DNA from: Candidatus Binatia bacterium | GTDB taxonomy: Bacteria > Desulfobacterota > Binatia > UBA12015 | Direction of reading: 5' to 3' | NCBI GenBank assembly: GCA_029243485.1 | Contig: JAQWRY010000028.1 | Span: forward strand, 186,001 to 250,000 | DNA length: 64,000 nucleotides | Shown: positions 1 to 8,576 of the stretch, piece by piece | How the letters are laid out: each line of letters opens with the position of its first letter | How positions within the stretch are numbered: the stretch's first letter is position 1 | Program-made: the position numbers and the translations under genes | The notes under the pieces: model-generated | The model's database searches: none | Told to the model about the DNA's origin: nothing | Seen by the model: only the letters and a program-made list of their open reading frames with translations

Positions 1-2
1 GG

Positions 3-272
3 ATCGTGGAGCGCCTGCCGAGTCGGAGCGACGCTCACATCATCATCTTGCACGAGGAGCTTCCCAACTTCATCGGGATCGACGGCGACGCCGCCACGAT
101 GCAGTCGATGGCGATGCCGTTCGCGTTCAGCCCGGGCGTTTCGGCTGCCGGGGCGAAGGACGGCACCAAGGTGGCGTTCACGTTCGAAGTGCGTTGGACC
201 GGTGCGGAGCCGCTGTTGATCACGAAGCTTGAAGTTCTCCCGGAGGACACGACGCTCGAACTCGAGGATTGA
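3..272 (+). CDS. CusF-like copper-binding protein, 5' end outside window
   Basis: The reading frame is open from the left edge of the window to TGA at 270-272, so only the last ~89 residues are visible. The visible part resembles the small beta-barrel copper-binding domain of CusF and of related domains attached to Sco- or efflux-type proteins. It has a HEELPNF segment followed by MAMPF, which aligns with the HEEIPGF...MTMPF metal-site pattern of that family, and a closing KVAFTFEVRW strand. In CusF the His and the two Met residues bind Cu(I) in the periplasm. No signal peptide can be judged because the N-terminus is missing. A GTG at 6 is present but is probably internal. The fold is fairly clear; whether this is a stand-alone chaperone or a C-terminal domain is unknown. 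Confidence 0.6.
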   Translation: MVERLPSRSDAHIIILHEELPNFIGIDGDAATMQSMAMPFAFSPGVSAAGAKDGTKVAFTFEVRWTGAEPLLITKLEVLPEDTTLELED

Positions 273-293
273 ATTCCGTGCGCTGATCCCGGG

Positions 294-1463
294 TCAGGCG
301 AGGGCAAGTCGGAGTCGTACCCGGGTTCCGCTCTCGCCGAGTGCCAGCGTCGAGACGAGCTGTCCGCCGATTCCATCGTGGACGTCTTGCATGATGCGTT
401 CGCGCTCGGCCGCGATGGCCGACTCGCGCTCGAGGACCCGTAGGCGCTGGTAGTTTGACTCCAGGAGGTCGTGCTTGTGCTGGACGCGTCTCTGGAGTTC
501 ACGGTTCAGGGTCTCGGCCTCGGTGAGGCTACTGGTCAACGTCGCGAGGATCGTCCACCCCGTGAACAGCATGGCGACCGACGCGGCATAGGGGGCGAGT
601 CAGAAGCCCGAGATCGGGCCGCCCCAGAACACGGAAGCGAGATTGTGGCCGGCGAATAGGGCGCCCACGATGGTCGCCGTGGTCAGGGTCTTCGGGTACG
701 TGATGAGCCCCCGCGTCGTCGCGTGGTAGACGAGGAGCAGGATGTACCCGGCCACTGTGCCCGTGATGACCCGCCAGCTTATCCACGACGCGAAGGCATA
801 GCGGGTGGGTCGCGCAGGAAACCCTGGGTGAGGACGACCGCCCAGAGGATGAAGGCTGCGGCGAACCACGGGTTCGCGCCTTCGTCGTCGTCGCGTACGA
901 AGACGCCGAGGATGAGAAGCGCGACCGCTAAACACAGGGTCGCCACGATCTGCGGGACGAGAACCGTGAACGTCGATTGGGTTTCGAAGCTCGGTTGGAG
1001 GACCGCGTGGGGCCCGATGAGTACGGGGTCGAGGATGCCGGAGAACGCCGGCTCGACCACCAGGCGGATTCGTACCACGTTGCGGCCGGCCTGGAGCATG
1101 CCGGTCGGCACGTTGGAGAGCAGTGGGCGGTTTGCGTTTCGGCTGAGCGGCCGCTCCATGCTGCCACCGTCACCGATGAAGTAACCGTTGACGTGGGCCG
1201 GCGTTCATGGCGAGCCGCGCAAGGAACACCGCCCACAACTCGTCAGTTGCTTCGTCGAGATCCGGGGAGAGCTCGTAGGTCGCCTCTTGATGCTTCAGCC
1301 GCCGGTCCGGCCGCCAATAGTCCGGCAGTTCGGCCTTCTGCGGAACCTCATCCGCATACCGGATCGTACCCTCGTCGAGAGACACGACGGGGTCCGAACC
1401 GGACGGGGTGCATCCCGGGAGAGGGACCGCGACGGTCATCGCTAGGAGCAGCAGTAGTCGCAT
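294..1463 (-). pseudogene. 7TMR-DISM sensor histidine kinase, multiply broken
   Basis: Minus-strand pieces in different frames read in order as one receptor kinase. The N-terminus from ATG at 1463 has a lipoprotein-like signal (MRLLLLLAMTV...GC) and the start of a 7TMR-DISM extracellular domain (WRPDRRL...DLDEATDELW). A frameshift near 1190-1205 leads to VNGYFIGDGG... and the rest of that domain. A second shift near 801-811, in a C-rich run, leads into membrane helices (RYAFASWISWRVITG...). An in-frame TGA at 600-602 interrupts the helices. The frame then resumes through another helix, a coiled coil and the HisKA_3 phosphoacceptor motif ERERIMQDVHDG. The frame stops at 294 without any HATPase domain, so no functional kinase can be made. 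The combination of lesions, including loss of the catalytic domain, argues against a single sequencing error. Confidence 0.75.
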
Positions 1464-1539
1464 GGCGAATTGAAGGCTCTCATCTTGAACGAGCGGGCCC
1501 CCTTGGTCAGAGCGGCGCTCGGCGCTACTCTCGGACTCC

Positions 1540-1770
1540 TTGAGCGAAGAGAAGCCAGAACCGGTGGACATCCCCTACGCGCAGCTTTCGAAGGATGCGT
1601 TGCAGGGGCTGATCGAGGAATTCGTCACGCGGGACGGGACCGACTACGGGGTGAGCGAGCGCACTCTCGGATCCAAGATCGCCTCCGTCCACGGGCTGCT
1701 CGAGCGGGGGGAGGCGCGGGTGGTGTTCGACCCCGAGACCGGGACCGCGAACATCGTCGTCGCCGTTTGA
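1540..1770 (+). CDS. yheU: YheU family (UPF0270) small protein
   Basis: A 76-residue protein with the UPF0270/YheU pattern: IPYAQLSKDALQGLIEEFV, then the invariant-looking RDGTDYG, then a helix ending in the hydrophobic strand of the C-terminus. The family's function is not established. The TTG at 1540 gives MSEEKPEP before the conserved VDIPY. Family members usually begin close to the IPW/IPY segment, so GTG at 1564 is an equally good start, and neither has a strong Shine-Dalgarno sequence. The gene lies alone between the decayed kinase on the other strand and the SDR gene. The stop is TGA at 1768. Confidence 0.75.
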   Translation: MSEEKPEPVDIPYAQLSKDALQGLIEEFVTRDGTDYGVSERTLGSKIASVHGLLERGEARVVFDPETGTANIVVAV

Positions 1771-1857
1771 ACGGTCGTCTCAATTCCGGAAACGCCCGAC
1801 TTTCGGCGGACGCGTCCCTTCCTTATGGTTGCTGGATACCCCAAGCGCCAAATTATT

Positions 1858-1864
1858 AAGGAGG
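1858..1864 (+). promoter_or_regulatory. Strong Shine-Dalgarno of the SDR gene
   Basis: AAGGAGG lies 7 bases before the ATG at 1872. It is one of the best ribosome-binding sites in the window and fixes the start of the short-chain dehydrogenase. The short AT-rich stretch just before it stands out from the GC-rich background. Confidence 0.8.
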
Positions 1865-1871
1865 TTCCAGA

Positions 1872-2777
1872 ATGGGTGGTTTTCTCGAAGGAAAGGCGGT
1901 CGCCATCACCGGCTCGGGCCGGGGCATCGGACGTGCGATCGCGCTGGCCTGTGCGGCCGAGGGCGCGAAGGTCGTGGTCAATGACTACGGCGTCTCGATG
2001 GACGGCCAGGAGCCGACCAGCGAAATCGCCAACGAGGTTGTCGACGAGATCAAGTCGGCTGGCGGTGAGGCCGTTGCCAATGCGAACTCGGTTGCCGAGA
2101 TGGAAGGCGGGGCGAGCATCGTGCAGTCGGCCGTCGACAACTTCGGTCGAATCGACGGTGTCGTCTGCGTCGCCGGCATCCTGCGCGAGCGGATGTTGTT
2201 CAACATGACCGAAGACGACTGGGATCCCGTCGTCGCCACCCACCTGAAGGGTCACTTCACGGTCTTCAAGGCGGCCTCGGCCATCATGCGCAAGCAGAAG
2301 AGCGGTACGCTCATCGGATTCACCTCCGGAGCGTTCGCCGGTTCGGTCGCGCAGGCGAACTATGCCTCGGCCAAGGGCGGCATCGTCTCGCTGGTGCGCA
2401 GCGCCGCGGTTGGCCTCCACAAGTATGGCGTCACGGCGAACTGCATCGCGCCGGTCGCGCGTACTCGCATGAGCGCCAACGTGCCGATGGAGATCGCCGG
2501 CATGGGCGACGCGGAAGATGTCGCGCCGATGGCGGTGTACCTCATGAGCGACAAGGCTCGTCACATCACGGGGCAGGTCTACACCGTCTCGGGTGGCAAG
2601 ATTGCCGTCTGGAACCAGCCGGCCGAGCAGCGTTCAATGTTCAAGGACGGTCGCTGGTCTCCGGGCGAGATCGCCGAGCGGCTCGACGGACAAATCGGCG
2701 TCGAGAAGATGCCGATGATCGACCGGCTCGAGGCGATGGCCAAGGCGGCAGCCTCGGGCGACAAGCCGAACGGCTGA
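1872..2777 (+). CDS. Short-chain dehydrogenase/reductase (hydroxyacyl-CoA type)
   Basis: A classical SDR of 301 residues with the cofactor motif TGSGRGIG (residues 13-20), the NDYG turn at 37-40, catalytic Ser152, and YASAK with Tyr164 and Lys168. The NDYG turn and the length resemble the N-terminal dehydrogenase domain of the multifunctional MFE-2/17beta-HSD4 group, which oxidises (3R)-hydroxyacyl-CoA. An extra C-terminal ~50 residues after the usual VSGGK end is also typical of that branch. Substrate is inferred, not shown. It stands alone, is preceded by a strong ribosome-binding site and is followed by a hairpin terminator, so it is probably monocistronic. Confidence 0.85.
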   Translation: MGGFLEGKAVAITGSGRGIGRAIALACAAEGAKVVVNDYGVSMDGQEPTSEIANEVVDEIKSAGGEAVANANSVAEMEGGASIVQSAVDNFGRIDGVVCVAGILRERMLFNMTEDDWDPVVATHLKGHFTVFKAASAIMRKQKSGTLIGFTSGAFAGSVAQANYASAKGGIVSLVRSAAVGLHKYGVTANCIAPVARTRMSANVPMEIAGMGDAEDVAPMAVYLMSDKARHITGQVYTVSGGKIAVWNQPAEQRSMFKDGRWSPGEIAERLDGQIGVEKMPMIDRLEAMAKAAASGDKPNG

Positions 2778-2802
2778 GAGCGCACCTCGCGAGCTCGCGA
2801 AG

Positions 2803-2834
2803 AAGGCCGCTCTCCTCGGAGGGCGGCCTTTTCT
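2803..2834 (+). terminator. Rho-independent terminator after the SDR gene
   Basis: AAGGCCGC (2803-2810) pairs perfectly with GCGGCCTT (2823-2830), the loop contains a smaller CTC/GAG helix, and the stem is followed by a short T-rich tail. It lies 26 bases after the SDR stop codon. Confidence 0.75.
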
Positions 2835-2839
2835 CGTTT

Positions 2840-3213
2840 CAGGATTCCCTGGGGTGCGGGGTCGGGGATGGACACGAACAACGTCGAACCCGACCCGGGT
2901 TCGCTCTGCACCCGCACCGTTGCCCCGAGCCTTCCCTCGACGAGAACCTGGACGGCGATCGCCGAGACTGTGCCGAAGTGCTCTATGACGGATCGTTCCG
3001 GCGCGGGGAAGTCGCGGGCCACGCCCTGGACCGGCTCGCCGCGCGATGAGCAACGACGCGATGAACGTACGTCCGGTCCGCTACCGCGGCCTCGCCGACG
3101 AGCGAGAGGACCTCGGGCAGGGCCTCTGTGGATTGGGCAGACTTCAGCATCGCGGCTGCACTGCGTGTGACGGCCAGAAGGGGACGATCTCCTGCTTCGT
3201 GCGGGCCTGGCAT
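2840..3213 (-). pseudogene. GAF-domain histidine kinase, collapsed remnant
   Basis: Read on the minus strand, the frame from ATG at 3213 carries the start of a GAF domain (AVTRSAAAMLKSAQSTEAL and following). A second frame continues it with RGEPVQGVARDFPAPER, which matches the middle of GAF domains in sensor proteins. That is joined directly to GATVRVQSEPGSGSTLFVSI, the last strands of a histidine-kinase HATPase domain. The dimerisation region and most of the ATPase are missing, so the gene has both a frameshift and a large internal deletion. It is the second broken kinase within 3 kb. The domain identity is good. Exact borders are approximate because the frames shift. Confidence 0.65.
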
Positions 3214-3338
3214 AGCTCGGTCGCCTATCCTGACGGCCCTGCCACGTCACGAGTCCGCCGTTGGTTGAGAGCGGGCGCCGCGGGAGCTACGAAAACTTAT
3301 CGCGGTCGCGCTCCCTTGCACTCGGGCCCGTTCGCATC

Positions 3339-4445
3339 ATGACCATGGGAACGAGGCAGGAACAGGAAGACGCGAGTACCGAGGTCACCGAAGTGGCGAA
3401 GGACGTCCTTCGGATGCAGTTGCCGATCTCGATGCCGGGACTGGGGCATGTCAACTGCTACGCCCTCATCGATGGGGACGGGGCGGCTGTCGTCGACCCG
3501 GGGCTGCCGACCCCGGGCTCGTTCGCGGCGCTGCAGGATCGCCTTCGTCAGGCCGGGCTCAAGGTCAAGAACATCCACACTGTCATCGTCACGCACTCGC
3601 ACGCGGATCACTTCGGTGGGACGGGGCGGATCGTGAAGGAGTCGGGGGCGCGCGTCATCGCGCACCGCGCGTTCAGCTTCGGTGGCGCGCCCGCGGAACC
3701 CGAAGTCTCGGTCGACGACCTGCACGCGCATGGCCACAGCCACGGCGTGCAAGCCCCCGGTGTCGAGGAGTTCGGCAAGCGTTCGCCTATCGTGGTGAAG
3801 TCGTCCTCCAAGGGCTGGAAGGGCAAGACCCCGTGGGGTGGTGAGAAGCCGAAGCCGCCGCTCAAGATGCGGTTGCGTTGGCAGGCGATGCGTCTCGTCG
3901 GTCGCGCGATGTCGTTCCCGCCAATCACCGATCCGGTCGACCAAGGCGACGTCGTGAGGCTTGCCGGACGCGAGTGGTTCGTGCTGCACACGCCGGGTCA
4001 CACCAACGACCACTTCTGCCTCCACAACGCGGAAGACGGGATGTTTCTCGCGGGCGATCACGTGTTGCCCACGATCACGCCTCACATCTCCGGACTGTCG
4101 ATGGAGAAGGATCCGCTGGCCGCCTTCTTCGACTCGCTCGATCGTGCTGCCGCCTTGCCGCATGTCGACTTGGCCCTGCCGGCGCACGGGCATCCCTTCG
4201 ACGATCTCGCCGCCCGTTGCGAAGCCATCAAGACGCACCACGACGAGCGTCTCGACAAAGTGAAGGCCATTGCGCGGGAACTCGGACCGGCCACCGTCCA
4301 GGCGTTCAGCCGAAAGCTGTTCCGCGAACGGAGCTGGGGTTCGATGGCGGAGAGCGAGACGTATGCTCACCTCGAGCACATTCGTCTCCTCGGCGACGCC
4401 GAGCGTCGGTCGAACGGCAGAGGCCAACTCCTCTACGAGATCTAG
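3339..4445 (+). CDS. Metallo-beta-lactamase-fold hydrolase
   Basis: A 368-residue MBL-fold protein. Zinc ligands are visible in THSHADHFGG (HxHxDH), HTPGHTNDH, AGDHVLP and near the end PAHGHPF. It has a C-terminal winged-helix-like extension (RERSWGSMAESETYAHLEHI) as in the MBL group that acts on acyl-thioesters or lactones. The insertion after the first metal motif, rich in His and Gly (DDLHAHGHSHG), is unusual. ATG at 3339 is chosen, with a second ATG at 3345; the open frame extends further upstream but those residues look non-coding. It ends 32 bases before the LLM oxidoreductase, so the two may be cotranscribed. The precise substrate is unknown. Confidence 0.8.
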   Translation: MTMGTRQEQEDASTEVTEVAKDVLRMQLPISMPGLGHVNCYALIDGDGAAVVDPGLPTPGSFAALQDRLRQAGLKVKNIHTVIVTHSHADHFGGTGRIVKESGARVIAHRAFSFGGAPAEPEVSVDDLHAHGHSHGVQAPGVEEFGKRSPIVVKSSSKGWKGKTPWGGEKPKPPLKMRLRWQAMRLVGRAMSFPPITDPVDQGDVVRLAGREWFVLHTPGHTNDHFCLHNAEDGMFLAGDHVLPTITPHISGLSMEKDPLAAFFDSLDRAAALPHVDLALPAHGHPFDDLAARCEAIKTHHDERLDKVKAIARELGPATVQAFSRKLFRERSWGSMAESETYAHLEHIRLLGDAERRSNGRGQLLYEI

Positions 4446-4477
4446 GAATCGATCGGGGCCGGTGATAGGTCGGGGCC

Positions 4478-5320
4478 ATGGAACTTGGCCTCACGATCTT
4501 CTTCACCGATTCGTCGATTGGTCCGGTCGAGTTGGCACTCGCCGCCGAAGAGCGCGCGTTCGAATCGCTCTGGGTTGCCGAGCACTCGCACATCCCGACG
4601 AGCCGGGCGACGCCGTTTCCCGGCGGCGGCGATCTGCCGAAGATGTACTACGACGTGATGGATCCCTTCGTCACGTTGTCCGCTGCGGCCGCCGTGACGA
4701 AGAACCTGAAGATCGGGACGGGGATCTGCCTCGTGCCGCAGCGTGACCCGATTCAGACGGCCAAGAGCGTCGCGAGTCTCGATCAGATCTCGAAGGGGCG
4801 TTTCCTTTTCGGTGTGGGCGGTGGTTGGAACGTGGAGGAGGCGGCCAATCACGGGGCCAAGGATTTCAAGGGCCGCTGGAAGCTCATGCGCGAACGCATC
4901 GAGGCGATGAAGGCGATCTGGAAAACGAGCAAGGCGGAGTACCACGGCGACCTTGTCGACTTCGATCCCATCTACGCCTGGCCGAAGCCGGTTCAGAAGG
5001 GCGGTCCGCCCGTTCATGTTGCGGGCATGCATCCGCACGGACCGAAGCGTGCCGTTCGGTACGGTGACGGCTGGGTACCCATCAACCCCGGCCGCAAGGT
5101 CCTCGGTTCGCAGATCGCCGACTTCAAACAGATGTGCCGAGACGCCGGCCGCGAAGAGCTGCCCGTAACCCTCTTCGGTGCACCCGGGAAGGCGGAATCG
5201 CTGGCGGGTTCCCGGGACGTGGGCGTGTCGCGCGCGGTCTTTGCTCTGCCGCCCGCACCGCGGGACGAGATTTTGCCGCTGCTCGATCGCTTCGTACAGT
5301 TGCGCGACGAGATCGGCTGA
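4478..5320 (+). CDS. LLM-class F420-dependent oxidoreductase
   Basis: A 280-residue luciferase-like TIM-barrel protein. Family signatures include LWVAEHSHIP near residue 30, the strand KIGTGICLVPQRDP, and the FLFGVGGGWNVEE motif that contacts the deazaflavin in F420-dependent members. The sequence resembles the small-subunit-independent LLM group often found beside catabolic genes. Cofactor F420 rather than FMN is inferred from family resemblance only. It follows the MBL hydrolase by 32 bases on the same strand and precedes a decayed cyclase gene. Confidence 0.8.
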   Translation: MELGLTIFFTDSSIGPVELALAAEERAFESLWVAEHSHIPTSRATPFPGGGDLPKMYYDVMDPFVTLSAAAAVTKNLKIGTGICLVPQRDPIQTAKSVASLDQISKGRFLFGVGGGWNVEEAANHGAKDFKGRWKLMRERIEAMKAIWKTSKAEYHGDLVDFDPIYAWPKPVQKGGPPVHVAGMHPHGPKRAVRYGDGWVPINPGRKVLGSQIADFKQMCRDAGREELPVTLFGAPGKAESLAGSRDVGVSRAVFALPPAPRDEILPLLDRFVQLRDEIG

Positions 5321-5331
5321 ACCGCGCGCAG

Positions 5332-5835
5332 ATGTCCGCGACGGCCCCGCGGGAAGACCCGGTCCTGCAGGCACTCGCAGCCGAAGAGATGCGTGGTCTC
5401 GCTCTCGCCATGCGCGTCCGGTTGATTGGGCTCGCGATCATCGCGGGCTGGGTGACGATCTAGAACGCGTTTCCGGTCGGCCTCTGGTGCCTGTTCCTCA
5501 TCGGATTGATCGCGCTGAGTGGCAGCGTGCCGCTATTCGTACAGCGCGGTCGCCTGGGCCTCGGCTGGCGTTACGTGCAGGCCGTCGTGGATGCCGCGAC
5601 CGTGGTGATCGCCGTGTTGGTCGCCAATCCCTTCGACGCGCCCGTACTCCCTCCGCAGATACAGCTGCGCTTCTCGAATGAACTCTACCTCTGCGGACGA
5701 GTCGGCCTGTCGGCGCTGAGCTACGCACCGAGACTCGTTCTGTGGACCGGCTTGGTCGGCGCGGCCACATGGTCCCTTGCCGTGGCGTGGGTGATCTGGC
5801 TTCCGGAGACGACCCTGAGTCTCCCGGCAGAATAG
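5332..5835 (+). pseudogene. Adenylate/guanylate cyclase, only the membrane sensor half, with internal stop
   Basis: From ATG at 5332 the frame reads MSATAPREDPV... into a first membrane helix (MRVRLIGLAIIAGWVT), meets TAG at 5461-5463, and continues in the same frame through further helices (LWCLFLIGLIALSG...), the FSNELYLCGRVGLSALSYAP segment and LVLWTGLVGAATW, ending at TAG 5833. This is the N-terminal membrane region seen in class III adenylate cyclases of environmental proteobacteria. The HAMP-like linker and the catalytic cyclase domain are absent: the next gene follows on the other strand. It therefore carries both a nonsense codon and loss of the catalytic half. Confidence 0.65.
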
Positions 5836-5905
5836 TTCATGGGTCTGTCGTTGGCGGATCGGGTCGCGCGGGTGGCCGATCCGAACGTGGTCCTCATCCG
5901 CGCAA

Positions 5906-6427
5906 CTACGCGAACGGCTTGTCGAGAGCCTTGCGCATCAGGTCTTGCACGTCGGAGGCGCCGAGGATCTGAGAGTAGCGTCGGTGCACCCACCAGCGCC
6001 CCTCTTGCTTCACGAGTTCCCAGTGGTTGACCGCCATGCGGATCATACGGATGTCGTCCCCGTCCTTGTGATAGATTCGGGTGTAGCCCGTCGCGGTCGC
6101 GTTGTTGCCGTCGACATTGACGACGGCCGGCCCGATGGTGTGGGCCGCGTTGGGGAGAAGCTTCTGGTGGGCCTCGGAGCGCACCATCTCACCGACGGCG
6201 CCGCGGCCGCGCATGACGAGGGTCTGACCTGGGTCGCCGTCTTTCGCGCCGATCGCGTGCACTTCGTACTGGGAGTCCTTGGTGAACAACTCCATGGCGG
6301 CTTCGGGCTCGCCGGCGTCCACGGCCAGGCCGTAGCGCACGATGAGGCGATGGATGGCCAACTCGTCCTGAACCCGGTCGACCCGCTCGGTCAGGGCTCG
6401 TACTTGATCTTCGATGGAATCGCTCAT
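5906..6427 (-). CDS. SnoaL-like / NTF2-fold protein
   Basis: A 173-residue protein of the SnoaL_4/NTF2-like cone fold: helix IHRLIVRYGLAVDAGEPEAAMELF, a central sheet with VMRGRGAVGEMV, a HTIGPAVVNVDGNNATA strand and the final WWVHRRYSQIL. Such proteins act as ketosteroid-isomerase- or hydratase-like enzymes or accessory proteins in catabolic clusters. No specific reaction can be assigned. It begins with a short coiled helix (SIEDQVRALTERVDRVQDELA). It lies 46 bases downstream of the Gre-like gene on the same strand and may be the third gene of that unit. Confidence 0.75.
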   Translation of the reverse strand: MSDSIEDQVRALTERVDRVQDELAIHRLIVRYGLAVDAGEPEAAMELFTKDSQYEVHAIGAKDGDPGQTLVMRGRGAVGEMVRSEAHQKLLPNAAHTIGPAVVNVDGNNATATGYTRIYHKDGDDIRMIRMAVNHWELVKQEGRWWVHRRYSQILGASDVQDLMRKALDKPFA

Positions 6428-6473
6428 GCGGACGGAGCGCTACCATCCCTGGCGGAAGAAGACCACGAGCGGA

Positions 6474-6968
6474 CTACCGCACCCAGGAGATCGTGCACGG
6501 GACGCGGCCGCGCGGGAGGTCGACCTCGAATTCGTCTTCGGCCCGGCGGCCGAGCAGCGCTTGCCCGAGCGGCGAAGCGGGCGACAGCGCCTGGATGACG
6601 CCAGTGCTGAACGGAAGCTTCTCGCCACCGCCTTGAGGCACGAGGAAGTGAACCGTCGTCGCACCGTCTTCGTCTTCCACTCCGACGAGGGCGCCGAGCG
6701 CGACCGGCGCAGCGGGCGGGAGTGCCGGCGGCGCGAACTCTGCGAGACCGATGATCGCGCTCTGCAGCTGGCCGACGCGATCGGCGAGGCCGCGCGCTAG
6801 ATACGAGGCCTCGGTCGAGCGGGTGTCTTTCGGATGCTCCGAGCGCGCCTCCGCGTGGGCAGCCCCCGCCTGGGACGCCTGCTGTGACTCGGTCAGCGCC
6901 TCGAGTTGCGTTCGCACGCGGTCGCGCAGTGCGGCGACGATCTCCGCCTTCTCCGGTTGGGTGGTCAC
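6474..6968 (-). CDS. GreA/GreB-family transcription factor-like protein
   Basis: A 164-residue protein starting at GTG 6968, one base past the TGA of the upstream methyltransferase gene (TGACGTG), so it is probably translationally coupled. The N-terminus is a helical coiled coil with the ARSEHPKDTRSTEASYLARG segment. The C-terminus is the FKBP-like Gre/Rnk fold (VALGALVGVEDEDG, FLVPQGGGEKL, SPASPLGQALLGRRAEDEF). This matches the stand-alone GreAB-like group that binds the RNA polymerase secondary channel in better-known relatives. Acidic catalytic tip residues are not obvious, so RNA-cleavage stimulation is uncertain. Confidence 0.7.
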   Translation of the reverse strand: MTTQPEKAEIVAALRDRVRTQLEALTESQQASQAGAAHAEARSEHPKDTRSTEASYLARGLADRVGQLQSAIIGLAEFAPPALPPAAPVALGALVGVEDEDGATTVHFLVPQGGGEKLPFSTGVIQALSPASPLGQALLGRRAEDEFEVDLPRGRVPCTISWVR

Positions 6969-6969
6969 G

Positions 6970-7734
6970 TCAGTCGACGGGCTTGCGAAACTTGTAGACG
7001 AATCGGTCAGTGCTTCCACGGATCGTGGGATCGAAGACGTTCTTCGTGCGGTCGTCCTGTGGGTGGCTGAGCACGTCGCTTTCGGCCTCGAGGGTGAAGC
7101 CGGCGCCAAGGATCTCTTCCTTCACGATCGATGCATCGACCCGGTGGGTTGTGTTCACGTCGCGGTCCTTTGAGCCGCCCTCTGCGTGGTGGTCGATGAC
7201 GGCGTAGATCCCGCCCGGCTTGAGGGCGTTCAGGATCTGTTCGTTCATCTTCTTGCGGTCCGTCTTTTGCCAATAGGTATCGTGGTAGAAGAGGACCATT
7301 ACGACCGCGTCGAGCTCGCCGTCGGGCAGGTTCAGTGCGTCGAGTTCGCTGTTGAGGCGTTGGCAGTGTTTCAGGGCGGGCTGCCCGAGTCGCTTCTCCA
7401 GCGCGGGCTCCATGACGGTGCCGAACCGTCCCAGCACGTAAGCATTATTCTGGACGTAGACTTTGCCCGCGGGGCCCACGGCGCGACACAGAATGTCGGA
7501 GTAGTAACCGGATCCGGCGATGAGGTCGGCGACGTTCATCCCGGGCTCGATCCCCAGGAAGGTCAGCACCTCTGCGGGGCGTCGTCCGGGATCACGCGCG
7601 CGATCGGGCGCGGGGCGATCCTCGTGCGCGACGGCCGCGGCAATCGCGTCCGGGGTGGGGGCGCCGTCCTTGGCGAGGGTGGGGGACGAGCCGAAAGCAA
7701 ACAGGGCGCATACGAGGAAGGCGATTTGCTTCAT
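6970..7734 (-). CDS. Exported class I SAM-dependent methyltransferase-like protein
   Basis: The ATG at 7734 gives a clear Sec signal peptide (MKQIAFLVCALFAFGSS..LAKD), so the 254-residue protein is predicted to be periplasmic. The mature part is a Rossmann methyltransferase: PGMNVADLIAGSGYYSDIL carries the SAM-binding loop, DAVVMVLFYHDTYW the acidic post-II region, and LKPGGIYAVIDHHAEGG a later strand. Periplasmic proteins of this kind are common in proteobacteria, but their substrates are unknown and availability of SAM outside the cytoplasm is unexplained. The frame is open for another 66 bases upstream without coding character. It is followed one base later by the Gre-like gene. Confidence 0.8.
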   Translation of the reverse strand: MKQIAFLVCALFAFGSSPTLAKDGAPTPDAIAAAVAHEDRPAPDRARDPGRRPAEVLTFLGIEPGMNVADLIAGSGYYSDILCRAVGPAGKVYVQNNAYVLGRFGTVMEPALEKRLGQPALKHCQRLNSELDALNLPDGELDAVVMVLFYHDTYWQKTDRKKMNEQILNALKPGGIYAVIDHHAEGGSKDRDVNTTHRVDASIVKEEILGAGFTLEAESDVLSHPQDDRTKNVFDPTIRGSTDRFVYKFRKPVD

Positions 7735-7808
7735 CCCCGCACCGTACCAACGATACGAACCGGCGTGAAGGCGTTCGGTGGTTTGGCAACGGGGGTCCAC
7801 CGTTCAGG

Positions 7809-8576
7809 ATGCGCCGCGAGATGACGCCCCGGGAATCAGTCGAGGCGCTCCGCGAGAGGATGGGACGGTCGATCGTCGGTTAGGCCGAAGTGGTCGAGCG
7901 GTTGCTCATCGCGTTGCTCGCCGACGGACACGTGCTGGTCGAGGGCCTGCCCGGTCTGGCGAAGACGCGCGCTGTGAAGAGCCTCGCTTCGAATTTGGCC
8001 GCTGGCCTGTCCCGGATCCAGTTCACACCGGACCTGCTGCCTTCCGACGTGACCGGCACGGAGGTCTATCACTCTGCCGGTGGAGAAGGGGAGTTCCGAT
8101 TCGAGCCTGGGCCGATCTTCAGCAACATGATCCTCGCTGACGAGATCAATCGAGCGCCGGCCAAAGTGCAGTCCGCCCTCCTCGAGGCGATGGAGGAGCG
8201 ACAGGTCACGGTCGGAGGAAAGACCCGCCCGCTCCCGGATCTGTTCCTGGTGATGGCGACCCAAAACCCGATCGAGCAGGAGGGCACGTACCCGCTTCCC
8301 GAGGCGAAGTTCGAGCCGTGCACGTCTCTGATGCGATGGATCGCTACTTCGTCGATCTCGTGAACGCGACGCGGTATGGAAGCGAACTCGCGACGTGGAT
8401 CCACGTTGGCGGCAGCCCGCGTGGCTGATGGGGCGCGATCACGTGACCCCCGATGACGTACGCGCCGTGGCGCACAACGTTCTGCGTCATGGTCTGCAGC
8501 TCACCACGAGGCGAATGCCGCCGGCGTCACGTCGGATCGGGTCGTGGCCGAAGTCGTCCGCGCGCACTGCGTCGCG
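7809..8576 (+). pseudogene. MoxR-family AAA ATPase, decayed
   Basis: ATG at 7809 opens a MoxR protein (SVEALRERMGRSIVG) that hits TAG at 7881, where family members have Gln. The frame resumes with a good Walker A ([14 protein letters not shown]), the sensor regions, Walker B ([13 protein letters not shown]) and [18 protein letters not shown]. Here a deletion of roughly 90 codons with a frameshift removes the arginine-finger region. A later piece, [19 protein letters not shown], is in another frame, and the lid part (AWLMGRDHVTPDDVRAVAHN, then HEANAAGVTSDRVVAEVVRA) in yet others. The last helix runs without a stop into the next remnant. MoxR ATPases normally act as chaperones for the adjacent vWA (Bat) proteins. 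This copy cannot be functional. Confidence 0.8.

Noticed and set aside
3297-4427. 376-codon open frame antisense to the MBL hydrolase
   Set aside because: Rich in Arg and His with no domain, lies exactly over a gene with complete zinc motifs; a GC-rich codon-phase shadow.
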